Part shown: positions 44,527 to 53,151 of the stretch, one piece after another
Layout: each line of letters starts with the position of its first letter
How positions within the stretch are numbered: position 1 is the first letter of the stretch
From: G958296245 sp965262055
GTDB taxonomy: Bacteria; Chloroflexota; Dehalococcoidia; Lucifugimonadales; G958296245
DNA: 64,000 bases
Assembly: GCA_965262055.1 (NCBI GenBank)
Contig: CBDHEI010000002.1
Coordinates: 1,984,001 to 2,048,000 of the forward strand
Reading direction: 5' to 3'
Notes under the pieces: generated by a model
What the model saw: only the letters and a program-made list of their open reading frames with translations
Told to the model about the DNA's origin: nothing
The model's database searches: none
Made by a program: the position numbers and the translations under genes

Positions 44527-44897
44527 AGGGCGGGTGATGCGGCCGGCTCGCGCGCAGGCCCTCGCGCCACTTCCCTGATCTCAGGGCGGGAGGAGCGGAG
44601 ACGCTCGACCAGCACATCGGCGGCCTTCCGGGGCTGCAGCGCGGCGCCGCAAGTGAAGATGTCGGCTGCCGCGTAGCCGTGCTCGGGCCAGGTGTGGATC
44701 GAGAGGTGCGATTCAGCAAGGGCGACGATCCCGGTCACGCCCCCGGGGCTGAACTTATGGAAAGACTGGCCGACTATGGTGGCCCCCGCCTCGACGGCGG
44801 CCATGACCAGCGCCCCCCTGATTTGCTCCACGTCGCCCAGGATGCTCTGATCGCATCCCGAAAGCTCGATGATCAGATGCGTCCCAAGGGCGTTCAA
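44523..44897 (-). CDS. speD: S-adenosylmethionine decarboxylase proenzyme
   Basis: A 124-residue bacterial SpeD, a pyruvoyl enzyme that self-cleaves before Ser63 in LAESHLSIHTWPEHGYAAADIFTCG; His68 and Cys83 complete the active site. The product feeds SpeE directly downstream. It starts with TTG 44897 behind GGAGGAGG. A TATAAT lies upstream on the minus strand at 44943-44938 as a likely -10. Confidence 0.96.
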   Translation of the reverse strand: MNALGTHLIIELSGCDQSILGDVEQIRGALVMAAVEAGATIVGQSFHKFSPGGVTGIVALAESHLSIHTWPEHGYAAADIFTCGAALQPRKAADVLVERLRSSRPEIREVARGPAREPAASPAL

Positions 44898-44981
44898 CCA
44901 CCCCTCCTCCTACCAGTAGCCAGCAATTTGCGCGCAGATTATACAACACGCCCGCCCGCAGCCCTCCGGGTTGATACGCCG

Positions 44982-45065
44982 CTCACCCGCCGCCGAAGAC
45001 GCCGGCCGCCGTGGCGGCCGACATGGCCGCCGCGGCGTCGACCACGGGAGGCCCGTTCTCCCTCA
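44982..45065 (-). repeat. Duplicated 3' end of the NAD-kinase-like gene
   Basis: These 84 bases are about 90% identical to 49679-49762, the 3' end and stop of the AcoX-like kinase gene, and encode the same terminal residues (DAAAAMSAATAAGVFGGG then stop). No kinase gene precedes them here. The two copies bracket the ParB-like gene, so they look like a target duplication made when that segment entered. Confidence 0.85.
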
Positions 45066-45760
45066 CCCCTTGTCTGATGATTGACCCTGTCAGCGCCGAG
45101 CGCTGCGTGCGAACTCTCGCATGTCAGGTCGGATCTCCTCAGCCAACATCGCCCTTAGCCGCGACTTCCAATCCTCCGGTAGGTCGAAGCAAAGTCCGTC
45201 ATGGCACGTTTTCGTGTCAAAGGCACCTTCGAGAGCCTGCTCTTTGAGTTGTTGAATCTTGTTACGGTCGCCGCCACTTCGATTCAAGATTTCACCTTGA
45301 ATCTGCTGCTTGAATCCTCCTATCTCATCCAGAACGGACTCCTGTTCCTCAGCAGAAAAAGTATCAGCTATTTTCGAAAGTGTACCGATTCCAGCCGGGC
45401 CATCCGACGTAGAAAGTCCATCTTGGATTGTCGGCGCAAGTTTCAGCAGAGACAAGTACCTCCGAACTGTGGAGGGCGATACACCGGCTTCCTGCGCAAC
45501 TCGCTTGGAGTCTCCGTACCTAAGATGTAGATGCTCTGGTAGGCTCTCGCCTTGTCCATCGGACTTAGATCAGCCCTGTGAACGTTCTCGACAAGTGAGA
45601 TGACAGTTGCGTCGGCATCGTCTAGATTGTCTCTCACGATTGCGTGGATCGTCGTTTTGCCGATTTTCTTGCAGGCAAGAAACCGCCTTTGACCAGCTAT
45701 CAGGTCGTAGTAGCCATCCGGCCCCGCTACAACAGTCACTGTATTGAGGAGGCCATGCTC

Positions 45761-47640
45761 CCCAGATTCCCCACCTAGAGAAGAGGAAGACCTCGTTGGA
45801 GCCCGCCGTGAAGGGGGCTAAGATGTTTCTTGGAAGAGAGAAACGATCACCAACGAGGTGCACCTATTATGAAGCAAGGGGTTCTGCCGTTCCAGTACGA
45901 GCAGGAGAAGAGCTCGCCGGGCATGACGGCGATGGCGGGCATGATGACGTACTTGGAGTTGATGCACGCAGCAGGTTTGAGGTCGTCGGTAGAGCGCCAC
46001 GTGGGACTGCGGGAGTGTGGTCAGGGCTGGACGGACAGCCAAGTGGTCAGCTCGCTGATACTGCTGAACCTGGCAGGCGGTGAGTCAGTGGTTGATCTGG
46101 ATGTTTTGGAGAAGGACGCGGGGTTGTGCAGGGTGCTTCGGGAAGTCGAGAGCTATGGGATGGGTCGTCGAGAGCGTAGAGCGTTGGAAGAGCGATGGCG
46201 TGTAGAGCGTCGGCGGAGCATGCCATCGGAGTCGGCGGTGTTCCGGTACCTGGAGAGATTCCACGAGGCGGGCGAGGAGTCTAGTCGGGAAGCTCACAGA
46301 GCGTTCATACCTTCACCCAACGAAGCGCTGGGGGGTCTGCATAAGGTGAACGCCGATATGGTGAGCTTCGTACAGAGCCGTTCGCCCTGCGCTCAAGCCA
46401 CGTTGGACATGGACGCCACGCTGGTGGAGACGCACAAGCAGCAGGCGCTCTACAGCTACAAGAAGTACAAGGCGTATCAGCCTCTGACGACCTACTGGGC
46501 CGAGGCTGAGTTGATAGTGCATTCGGAGTTTCGGGACGGCAACGTACCTGCTGGCTATCAGCAACTGCGAGTGTTGACCGAAGCGTTGGAGCATCTGCCT
46601 TGTGCGGTGGACAAGGTGATGCTGCGGTCGGACGCGGCTGGGTATCAGCACGAGTTGCTGCGGTACTGCGCCGAGGGCAGAGACGAGCGCTTCGGAGTGA
46701 TCGAGTTTGCGGTAGGACTCAACGTGACGCCGGAGTTCAGGCGCGCGGTGTCCGAGGTTGCCGAACAAGACTGGCATGCCCCGCACCGCAGACTGGGCGC
46801 CACCTGGGTCGAGACAGGTCAACAGTGGGCGGAGGTGAACTTCGAACCAGACTGGATAGCCTACAGCAAGAAGAACCCTGAATACCGGTTCATCGCTATC
46901 AGGGAGCCGCTGAGCGAACAGCCTCTGCCGGGAATGGAACTGCAGCTGGAACTGCCCTTCCCCGTGATGAGGCTGGCCGGCGGAGCCTGGCACAAGGTCT
47001 CCGGGTTGGTGACCAACCGAGACCTTCCGGGAGATGAGATGATCCGGTGGTACAGGCAGAGATGCGGTAAAGGCGAGCAGGTCCACAGCGTCCTGAAGAG
47101 TGACCTGGCTGCGGGCAGGCTCCCGTCGGGGCTGTTCGGAGCCAACGCCGCATGGTGGGCCATAGCGGTGCTGGCCTTCAACCTGAGCTCTGCGATGAAG
47201 CGGCTGGCGTTGGCCCAGATTCCCCACCTAACATAGTTTGGTATGGCCTTCGTGGATTTACGCCCGTGTTGAGTATCGATTCGGTGGTTCCATATGGTCG
47301 GATCGGGCCGTAGGTAGGACCTTGGCCGAAGACTTTGAGGGTATGGGCATCGGAGCCGCACCGATTATGGCTGTCCTCAGGCCGAAGAAGGCATGGCGCA
47401 GCCTGGGCGACCTTGCTGAGTCGCCTTCAACCGATGCACAGACAGGACCGCTTATGGTTGGTACGGCTCGGCGGACAGCGCCAATATCCTCTGACGTGCC
47501 CTGATCAACAACTCGTATGAGGGATGGCCCCGCGCCAGACGGATGATCAGCTTCCTGGCGTGTCGCATCACCCGGCCCGGAAGGGCGATCAGGGCGAAGC
47601 GCACTGCCTTGAGACGCTTGCTCACCCACTGTCCTCCCAA
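45761..47640 (+). mobile_element. IS1380-family element (second type), copy 1, with inverted 3' end
   Basis: The left end is CCCAGATTCCCCACCTA, and the first 1453 bases match copy 2 almost base for base. From 47214 to 47640 the sequence is the reverse complement of the last 427-428 bases of copy 2, so the right inverted repeat now faces inward at 47214-47230. It abuts copy 2 with no spacer. The inversion ends share the 4 bases TTGG/CCAA. Confidence 0.9.
45869..47236 (+). pseudogene. Truncated transposase of the rearranged IS copy
   Basis: Identical to the intact transposase at 47749-49278 through SSAMKRLAL, after which the 3' inversion replaces the final 54 or so residues by seven foreign ones. 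The DDE residues (ATLDMDATLVE, LRSDAAGY, GKGEQVHSVLK) are all still present, so partial activity cannot be excluded. Confidence 0.88.
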
Positions 47641-49517
47641 CCCAGATTCCCCACCTAGAGAAGAGGAAGACCTCGTTGGAGCCCGCCGTGAAGGGGGCTA
47701 AGATGTTTCTTGGAAGAGAGAAACGATCACCAACGAGGTGCACCTATTATGAAGCAAGGGGTTCTGCCGTTCCAGTACGAGCAGGAGAAGAGCTCGCCGG
47801 GCATGACGGCGATGGCGGGGATGATGACGTACTTGGAGTTGATGCACGCAGCAGGTTTGAGGTCGTCGGTAGAGCGCCACGTGGGACTGCGGGAGTGTGG
47901 TCAGGGCTGGACGGACAGCCAAGTGGTCAGCTCGCTGATACTGCTGAACCTGGCAGGCGGTGAGTCAGTGGTCGATCTGGATGTTTTGGAGAAGGACGCG
48001 GGGTTGTGCAGGGTGCTTCGGGAAGTCGAGAGCTATGGGATGGGTCGTCGAGAGCGTAGAGCGTTGGAAGAGCGATGGCGTGTAGAGCGTCGGCGGAGCA
48101 TGCCATCGGAGTCGGCGGTGTTCCGGTACCTGGAGAGATTCCACGAGGCGGGCGAGGAGTCCAGTCGGGAAGCTCACAGAGCGTTCATACCTTCACCCAA
48201 CGAAGCGCTGGGGGGTCTGCATAAGGTGAACGCCGATATGGTGAGCTTCGTACAGAGCCGTTCGCCCTGCGCTCAAGCCACGTTGGACATGGACGCCACG
48301 CTGGTGGAGACGCACAAGCAGCAGGCGCTCTACAGCTACAAGAAGTACAAGGCGTATCAGCCTCTGACGACCTACTGGGCCGAGGCTGAGTTGATAGTGC
48401 ATTCGGAGTTTCGGGACGGCAACGTACCTGCTGGCTATCAGCAACTGCGAGTGTTGACCGAAGCGTTGGAGCATCTGCCTTGTGCGGTGGACAAGGTGAT
48501 GCTGCGGTCGGACGCGGCTGGGTATCAGCACGAGTTGCTGCGGTACTGCGCCGAGGGCAGAGACGAGCGCTTCGGAGTGATCGAGTTTGCGGTAGGACTC
48601 AACGTGACGCCGGAGTTCAGGCGCGCGGTGTCCGAGGTTGCCGAACAAGACTGGCATGCCCCGCACCGCAGACTGGGCGCCACCTGGGTCGAGACAGGTC
48701 AACAGTGGGCGGAGGTGAACTTCGAACCAGACTGGATAGCCTACAGCAAGAAGAACCCTGAATACCGGTTCATCGCTATCAGGGAGCCGCTGAGCGAACA
48801 GCCTCTGCCGGGAATGGAACTGCAGCTGGAACTGCCCTTCCCCGTGATGAGGCTGGCCGGCGGAGCCTGGCACAAGGTCTCCGGGTTGGTGACCAACCGA
48901 GACCTTCCGGGAGATGAGATGATCCGGTGGTACAGGCAGAGATGCGGTAAAGGCGAGCAGGTCCACAGCGTCCTGAAGAGTGACCTGGCTGCGGGCAGGC
49001 TCCCGTCGGGGCTGTTCGGAGCCAACGCCGCATGGTGGGCCATAGCGGTGCTGGCCTTCAACCTGAGCTCTGCGATGAAGCGGCTGGCGTTGGGAGGACA
49101 GTGGGTGAGCAAGCGTCTCAAGGCAGTGCGCTTCGCCCTGATCGCCCTTCCGGGCCGGGTGATGCGACACGCCAGGAAGCTGATCATCCGTCTGGCGCGG
49201 GGCCATCCCTCATACGAGTTGTTGATCAGGGCACGTCAGAGGATATTGGCGCTGTCCGCCGAGCCGTACCAACCATAAGCGGTCCTGTCTGTGCATCGGT
49301 TGAAGGCGACTCAGCAAGGTCGCCCAGGCTGCGCCATGCCTTCTTCGGCCTGAGGACAGCCATAATCGGTGCGGCTACGCTGCCCATACCCTCAAAGTCT
49401 TCGGCCAAGGTCCTACCTACGGCCCGATCCGACCATATGGAACCACCGAATCGATACTCAACACGGGCGTAAATCCACGAAGGCCATACCAAACTATGTT
49501 AGGTGGGGAATCTGGGG
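47641..49517 (+). mobile_element. IS1380-family element (second type), copy 2, complete
   Basis: A 1877-bp element with 17-bp perfect inverted repeats CCCAGATTCCCCACCTA at both ends. The pair of copies as a whole is flanked by one 4-bp duplication GCTC (45757-45760 and 49518-49521), and no duplication separates the two copies. So the pair arose in place after a single insertion, or entered as a unit. Confidence 0.93.
47749..49278 (+). CDS. IS1380-family transposase (second type)
   Basis: A 509-residue DDE transposase: ATLDMDATLVETHKQ (first Asp), VMLRSDAAGYQHEL (second Asp), WYRQRCGKGEQVHSVLK (Glu), then FGANAAWWAIAVLAFNLSSA. It is unrelated at close range to the element at 18481 and only family-level similar to it. 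Start ATG 47749 after GAGGTG; an in-frame ATG at 47710 lacks a ribosome site. Confidence 0.94.
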   Translation: MKQGVLPFQYEQEKSSPGMTAMAGMMTYLELMHAAGLRSSVERHVGLRECGQGWTDSQVVSSLILLNLAGGESVVDLDVLEKDAGLCRVLREVESYGMGRRERRALEERWRVERRRSMPSESAVFRYLERFHEAGEESSREAHRAFIPSPNEALGGLHKVNADMVSFVQSRSPCAQATLDMDATLVETHKQQALYSYKKYKAYQPLTTYWAEAELIVHSEFRDGNVPAGYQQLRVLTEALEHLPCAVDKVMLRSDAAGYQHELLRYCAEGRDERFGVIEFAVGLNVTPEFRRAVSEVAEQDWHAPHRRLGATWVETGQQWAEVNFEPDWIAYSKKNPEYRFIAIREPLSEQPLPGMELQLELPFPVMRLAGGAWHKVSGLVTNRDLPGDEMIRWYRQRCGKGEQVHSVLKSDLAAGRLPSGLFGANAAWWAIAVLAFNLSSAMKRLALGGQWVSKRLKAVRFALIALPGRVMRHARKLIIRLARGHPSYELLIRARQRILALSAEPYQP

Positions 49518-49679
49518 CTCCCGGATGCTTGACACAAGGTCGTCTAGGCCCGCATCTTCAGTTCCGGCTTCAAGATCCTTACGCGCGTTGTGTTCAGACA
49601 CTCTGATGGACTCAATGTCAATCTCCATCGTGTCCAATCTGTCTACCTTCTGTACTGGTCAACCCTACCGTTGCCAGGC

Positions 49680-50717
49680 TCACCCGCCCCCGAAGACGCC
49701 GGCCGCCGTGGCCGCCGACATGGCCGCAGCGGCGTCTACCACGCGAGGGCCGTTCTCTCGCACCACGACGCTGGCGCGCTGTCCCTGCCCAAGGGCTATA
49801 GTCCTCTCGCCGTCCAGGGCGATGGTGCACGGGCTGAAGTCTATGGAGACCGGCTCGTCCACTTCCAGGCGCGACCAGTCGCGTACGGCCACCTCCGTCA
49901 CCATTCCAGGCGCTATGGGCGCCAGAACCGTCGTGCCGCCGCTGCCGATGCGTATGCGCAGGCTATCCGCCTCCAGGCTGAGCCTTGCGCCTATGGCCGA
50001 GAGGCCGATCGCGTCCGGCCTCGCCCCGGCGATAAACACCTCGTGCAGCGTGGCCGTGTCCCAGATAGCCCTCGCCCCCACGAAGCGCTCCTTGGACACC
50101 GCGACGTCGACCAGCGCAATGTCGCGCTCAGTCTCGCCGGTCAGCACTTCGAGGAACCTTGCCCTCCTGGCCACCGCGTCGGTCTCCACCAGTCCCAGCG
50201 CGACCACCCCGGCGGCCAGTCCGGCCACGGTGCCCTCCACGTCCGACGGGAAGGCGTTGTTCGTGCCGGTGGATAGGGGTAGGATCGGCACGTCGCCGCA
50301 ACCTTTGGCCACGGCCCTGCTCGTGCCGTCTCCGCCGAGGGTCACGATGCAGCCGGCGCCCATCTCCGCCATTGCGCGGGCGGCCCTCGTCGAGTCGTAG
50401 TCGGCGTTGAAGACCGGCATCCGCAGCAGGTTAACGTCCAGGTTGGGAAACCGGCTGGCGGCGCCACGGCCCAGGCCCGCAAAGTCGGGCATCATGAGCA
50501 CCAGCTCTACGCCGGACGCCTCAAGGCCCGCCAGCACCCGCAACAGGATGTTGACCTTCTCATGGTTCGGGACGAACCGCCCCTGTGCGACCAGGCGCCG
50601 GATGTCCCGGCCCGCCATCGGGTTGGCGATTATCCCGACCGCCGGACCTGACTCCTGCCCGCGGGCGAGTTCATTGGTCACTTTCGCTCTGCCTTCATGC
50701 GCCCCCTTGGGCGTCAC
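49680..50717 (-). CDS. ATP-NAD kinase-like protein (AcoX family)
   Basis: A 345-residue protein with the NAD-kinase/diacylglycerol-kinase fold: VGIIANPMAGRDIRRLVAQG, the GGDG motif in CIVTLGGDGTSRAVAKG, and PLSTGTNNAFPSDVEGTVAG. The C-terminal domain carries IALDGERTIALG. AcoX-type members are found in acetoin operons but their substrate is unsettled; NAD or a lipid are both possible. A GTG start at 50717 is used; a second GTG about 12 codons in is possible. Its last 27 codons are duplicated at 44982-45065. Confidence 0.88.
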   Translation of the reverse strand: MTPKGAHEGRAKVTNELARGQESGPAVGIIANPMAGRDIRRLVAQGRFVPNHEKVNILLRVLAGLEASGVELVLMMPDFAGLGRGAASRFPNLDVNLLRMPVFNADYDSTRAARAMAEMGAGCIVTLGGDGTSRAVAKGCGDVPILPLSTGTNNAFPSDVEGTVAGLAAGVVALGLVETDAVARRARFLEVLTGETERDIALVDVAVSKERFVGARAIWDTATLHEVFIAGARPDAIGLSAIGARLSLEADSLRIRIGSGGTTVLAPIAPGMVTEVAVRDWSRLEVDEPVSIDFSPCTIALDGERTIALGQGQRASVVVRENGPRVVDAAAAMSAATAAGVFGGG

Positions 50718-50734
50718 GCTGGGAAATCGTAACG

Positions 50735-51532
50735 CTAGGGCGCGGTGACGATCACGAGTTGGTTGTAGCCAGAGTAGTCGGCGGTCAGGGTGAAGTAGCC
50801 CTCCTGGCTGCCGTTGACGAGCTCGGGCGGCGGGCTCCCCTCCAGACGGATCCGGCGCAGCAGGTAGTCGTCCTCACCTATCCACAGGACCTTCCTGGAT
50901 ACGAGCAGGTCGGCTCGGTCGACGGCCCCATCTACACGCAATACGGGCGCGCCGTCCAGTACTTCACGAGTGACCGTGGGGTCGCGCATGTCGTCCGCGC
51001 TCCCGACAAGGGACGATTCGAAGAGGCCTATCAGCACGCGCTGACCGGTCTCCGGCGCCACCACGCCCCATTTGCCCGTCCCGGGGTCCCTATCGTAGTA
51101 GGCGCCGTCGACCCATCGGCTTTCGAACGGGAACGTTCCCGCCGCGACAACTTGGACGATACCGGCAAACCGGCTGTCGGCGTCCATCTGTCCGTAGCCT
51201 GAGAACGTCTGGAGTATCAGGCCCCCCGGGGCGACCACGCTCTCCCTTACGTCCAGCTCGCCGGTGACGTGGGCGGTTCCGACGGCGCTCATCGCCTCGG
51301 CAAACAGGGTCAGCGCTGTATGGTCGGTGAGCGGCTCGCCCTTCGGTGCAGGGGTGGGCTGCGGAGCCGCAGTTGGCTGGACGGGTGTCTGCATCGTGAC
51401 CGGCGCAGCGAGAGCTCCAGTCCCCGTTGGCTCCCCGCCGGTCGAGGTCAGGTCGTCGCCGCATGCGGCGAGAGCGCCGGCGGCGGCTATCGCCGCTACG
51501 AGGATGGCGCCAACAATAGGCTTCGGCTGCAT
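50735..51532 (-). CDS. LppX/LprAFG-like lipoprotein
   Basis: A 265-residue lipoprotein. The signal peptide IVGAILVAAIAAAGALAAC gives the lipid Cys near residue 20, followed by a Thr/Pro/Ala-rich linker. The rest has a LolA/LppX-type half-barrel pattern: HTALTLFAEAMSAVGTAHVT, then DADSRFAGIVQVVAAG, RWVDGAYYDRDPGTGKW and VLWIGEDDYLLRRIRLEG. Such proteins shuttle or sense lipids at the cell envelope. The start is ATG 51532; upstream in-frame residues lack signal-peptide character. It lies 17 bases upstream of the kinase gene, so a shared transcript is likely. Confidence 0.75.
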   Translation of the reverse strand: MQPKPIVGAILVAAIAAAGALAACGDDLTSTGGEPTGTGALAAPVTMQTPVQPTAAPQPTPAPKGEPLTDHTALTLFAEAMSAVGTAHVTGELDVRESVVAPGGLILQTFSGYGQMDADSRFAGIVQVVAAGTFPFESRWVDGAYYDRDPGTGKWGVVAPETGQRVLIGLFESSLVGSADDMRDPTVTREVLDGAPVLRVDGAVDRADLLVSRKVLWIGEDDYLLRRIRLEGSPPPELVNGSQEGYFTLTADYSGYNQLVIVTAP

Positions 51533-51614
51533 GGGTACCTTGATGCCCTCACAAATTCGTGTGCTTGAACATGGTTGTACTGATGGACGCGGATGGGGAC
51601 TCGGGCAGGGCACT

Positions 51615-52511
51615 CTATATGTCGAACCTGTAGCCCAGCGGGTCGTCCTCTACCTTCAGGGCCTCGAGGACCTCCTCCGCCGCATCCACCAATAGCTCGT
51701 CTTCCATGGTCAGGCAATGCTCCAACGCCCGCCTGGCTGTCTGTCCACCCACCTCACCCAGCGCCCTGGTCGCGGCTACCCGGACCTGGTCGTCGTCGTC
51801 CAGCAGAAGATGCACGAGTTGGGGGACGATTTCCTCGTCTCCCAGCTTGCCGGCGGCCACGGCAGCTTCGTACCTGACCTCCGAATAGCCGCTCCTAGTC
51901 TCCTCCAGCACCGGCGGCAGCCAATCTACGTTGGAGCTCTGGCCCATTGCGTAGACGGCGCTCTGTATTAGCCTCACGTCCCCGCTGCCGTAGGCCCCTC
52001 GGATTGCCTGCCCTGCCCCGGGCACGTCGAACGACGCGACGCCCTCGATGGCCCTGCGCCGCACCTCCGTGTCCTCCGCGCCGTTGTCTACCGCCCGCAT
52101 CAGCGAGCTCAGCACCCGCTCCGCGTCCCGCCTGATCAGCTTGCCTTCCTGCGCCCGGGCCGCGAACTTGCCCAGGGACATGGCCGCCGCGCTCCTGACC
52201 TCCACCGCGGGGTCGTTCAGCAGCATGTCGGCGAGTGGCCCTATCAGCGTCCGGTCATCGCTCTCCCACAGCCCCTGTACCGCCCTCTGCCGGACGACCT
52301 CGTCCGTGTCCTGTAGCGACGGCATGAACACATGGCTGAAGTCGAGTTCTACGTTCTCCTCACCCAGCTCGATAAGCTTCTCCAGCAACTCTCGCTTGCG
52401 CTCTGAACTGACCCCACCCCATGCCGCATCGAGCTTCGCGGCCTCCTCGTCGGCGAGCCCGGACAGCTGCACGAGCCCCGAGTAGGTAGGGGCCTTGCTT
52501 TCATCTGCCAT
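51615..52511 (-). CDS. HEAT-repeat protein
   Basis: A 298-residue all-helical protein made of HEAT/PBS-lyase-type repeats of about 30 residues: DEVVRQRAVQGLWES, DPAVEVRSAAAMSLGKFA, DTEVRRRAIEGVASF, YSEVRYEAAVAAGKLGD, DDQVRVAATRALGEVGG. The function is probably protein-protein scaffolding. The start is ATG 52511, within range of a good promoter at 52577-52606; the open frame upstream of the ATG is Arg-rich shadow. Confidence 0.85.
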   Translation of the reverse strand: MADESKAPTYSGLVQLSGLADEEAAKLDAAWGGVSSERKRELLEKLIELGEENVELDFSHVFMPSLQDTDEVVRQRAVQGLWESDDRTLIGPLADMLLNDPAVEVRSAAAMSLGKFAARAQEGKLIRRDAERVLSSLMRAVDNGAEDTEVRRRAIEGVASFDVPGAGQAIRGAYGSGDVRLIQSAVYAMGQSSNVDWLPPVLEETRSGYSEVRYEAAVAAGKLGDEEIVPQLVHLLLDDDDQVRVAATRALGEVGGQTARRALEHCLTMEDELLVDAAEEVLEALKVEDDPLGYRFDI

Positions 52512-52568
52512 CTCTTCGAGGAAGCTATCGAATGTCAACCTTGCACCATGCGGAGCGCCCGTCGCAGC

Positions 52569-52635
52569 ATGCGGCAACTGTAGGAGACTTCGCCGACCGC
52601 TGTCAAGCTCCCGTACCGACCAGCGTATGGCGTAT
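52569..52635 (-). promoter_or_regulatory. HEAT-gene promoter within a 67-bp sequence duplicated at 56834-56900
   Basis: On the minus strand TTGACA (52606-52601) and TACAGT (52582-52577) are 18 bases apart, a good sigma-70 promoter with a leader of about 60 bases before ATG 52511. The surrounding 67 bases recur at 56834-56900 with about 85% identity. The 309-base gap 52512-52820 otherwise shows nothing. Confidence 0.65.
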
Positions 52636-53151
52636 CGCCGACGCCTGACCTGCCGGTAGCGGTAGCGGGTGGAGAGACAGAGCACCATGCCAATCTGGGG
52701 ATGGTGGTCGCTTCAGACGTGGTCCGAAGCCGAGGTGGAATGGAAGAATCCCCTCAATGCTCCGAGCGAATTCTCTTACCGGTTGTTGGTTGCGAAGGTC
52801 GGCCCCGCTCTGTGGGACGTCTAGCACGTAACGGCGTTTCGCCAGCGAATGATGCCGAACTCAACGGTGGACGCGATCGCCGCGTCTCGCATAGGGACCA
52901 GCGAAGGCATGATCCTCAACTCAACCCCGGCATCGACAAGCGCCGTCATCAGGTCCGGGATCGGCTCAACGTCGATTGGCAGAATTTCGCGCTCGGAAAC
53001 CCAGTATCCCGCGGCCTCATCGCGCAATACGAATCCCTCCGCTGACAGGGTATACTGGTAGATTGTGGTGTTGCGTAGGCGTTCGAGCCAACGGGACTCG
53101 ATGGCCGCTATCACCGCCGAGGTCGTGTGGCCGAAGAAGGTCTCAACCGGG

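Larger units (their letters stand above)
45090..49628 (-). pseudogene. ParB-like nuclease/partition gene, broken by IS and frameshift
   Basis: The 5' piece (49518-49628, ATG 49628) encodes about 37 residues starting MEIDIESIRVSEHNARKDLE. The rest (45090-45760) continues REHGLLNTVTVVAGPDGYYD, then the ParB box LIAGQRRFLACKKIGK and DATVISLVENVHRADLSPMD. A one-base deletion near 45522 breaks the frame just before the helix-turn-helix (KRVAQEAGVSPSTVRRYLSL). Removing the intervening IS pair and one 4-bp duplication (GCTC) rejoins the reading frame exactly. It was probably an accessory ParB-like DNA-binding protein, because no parA lies nearby. Confidence 0.87.
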
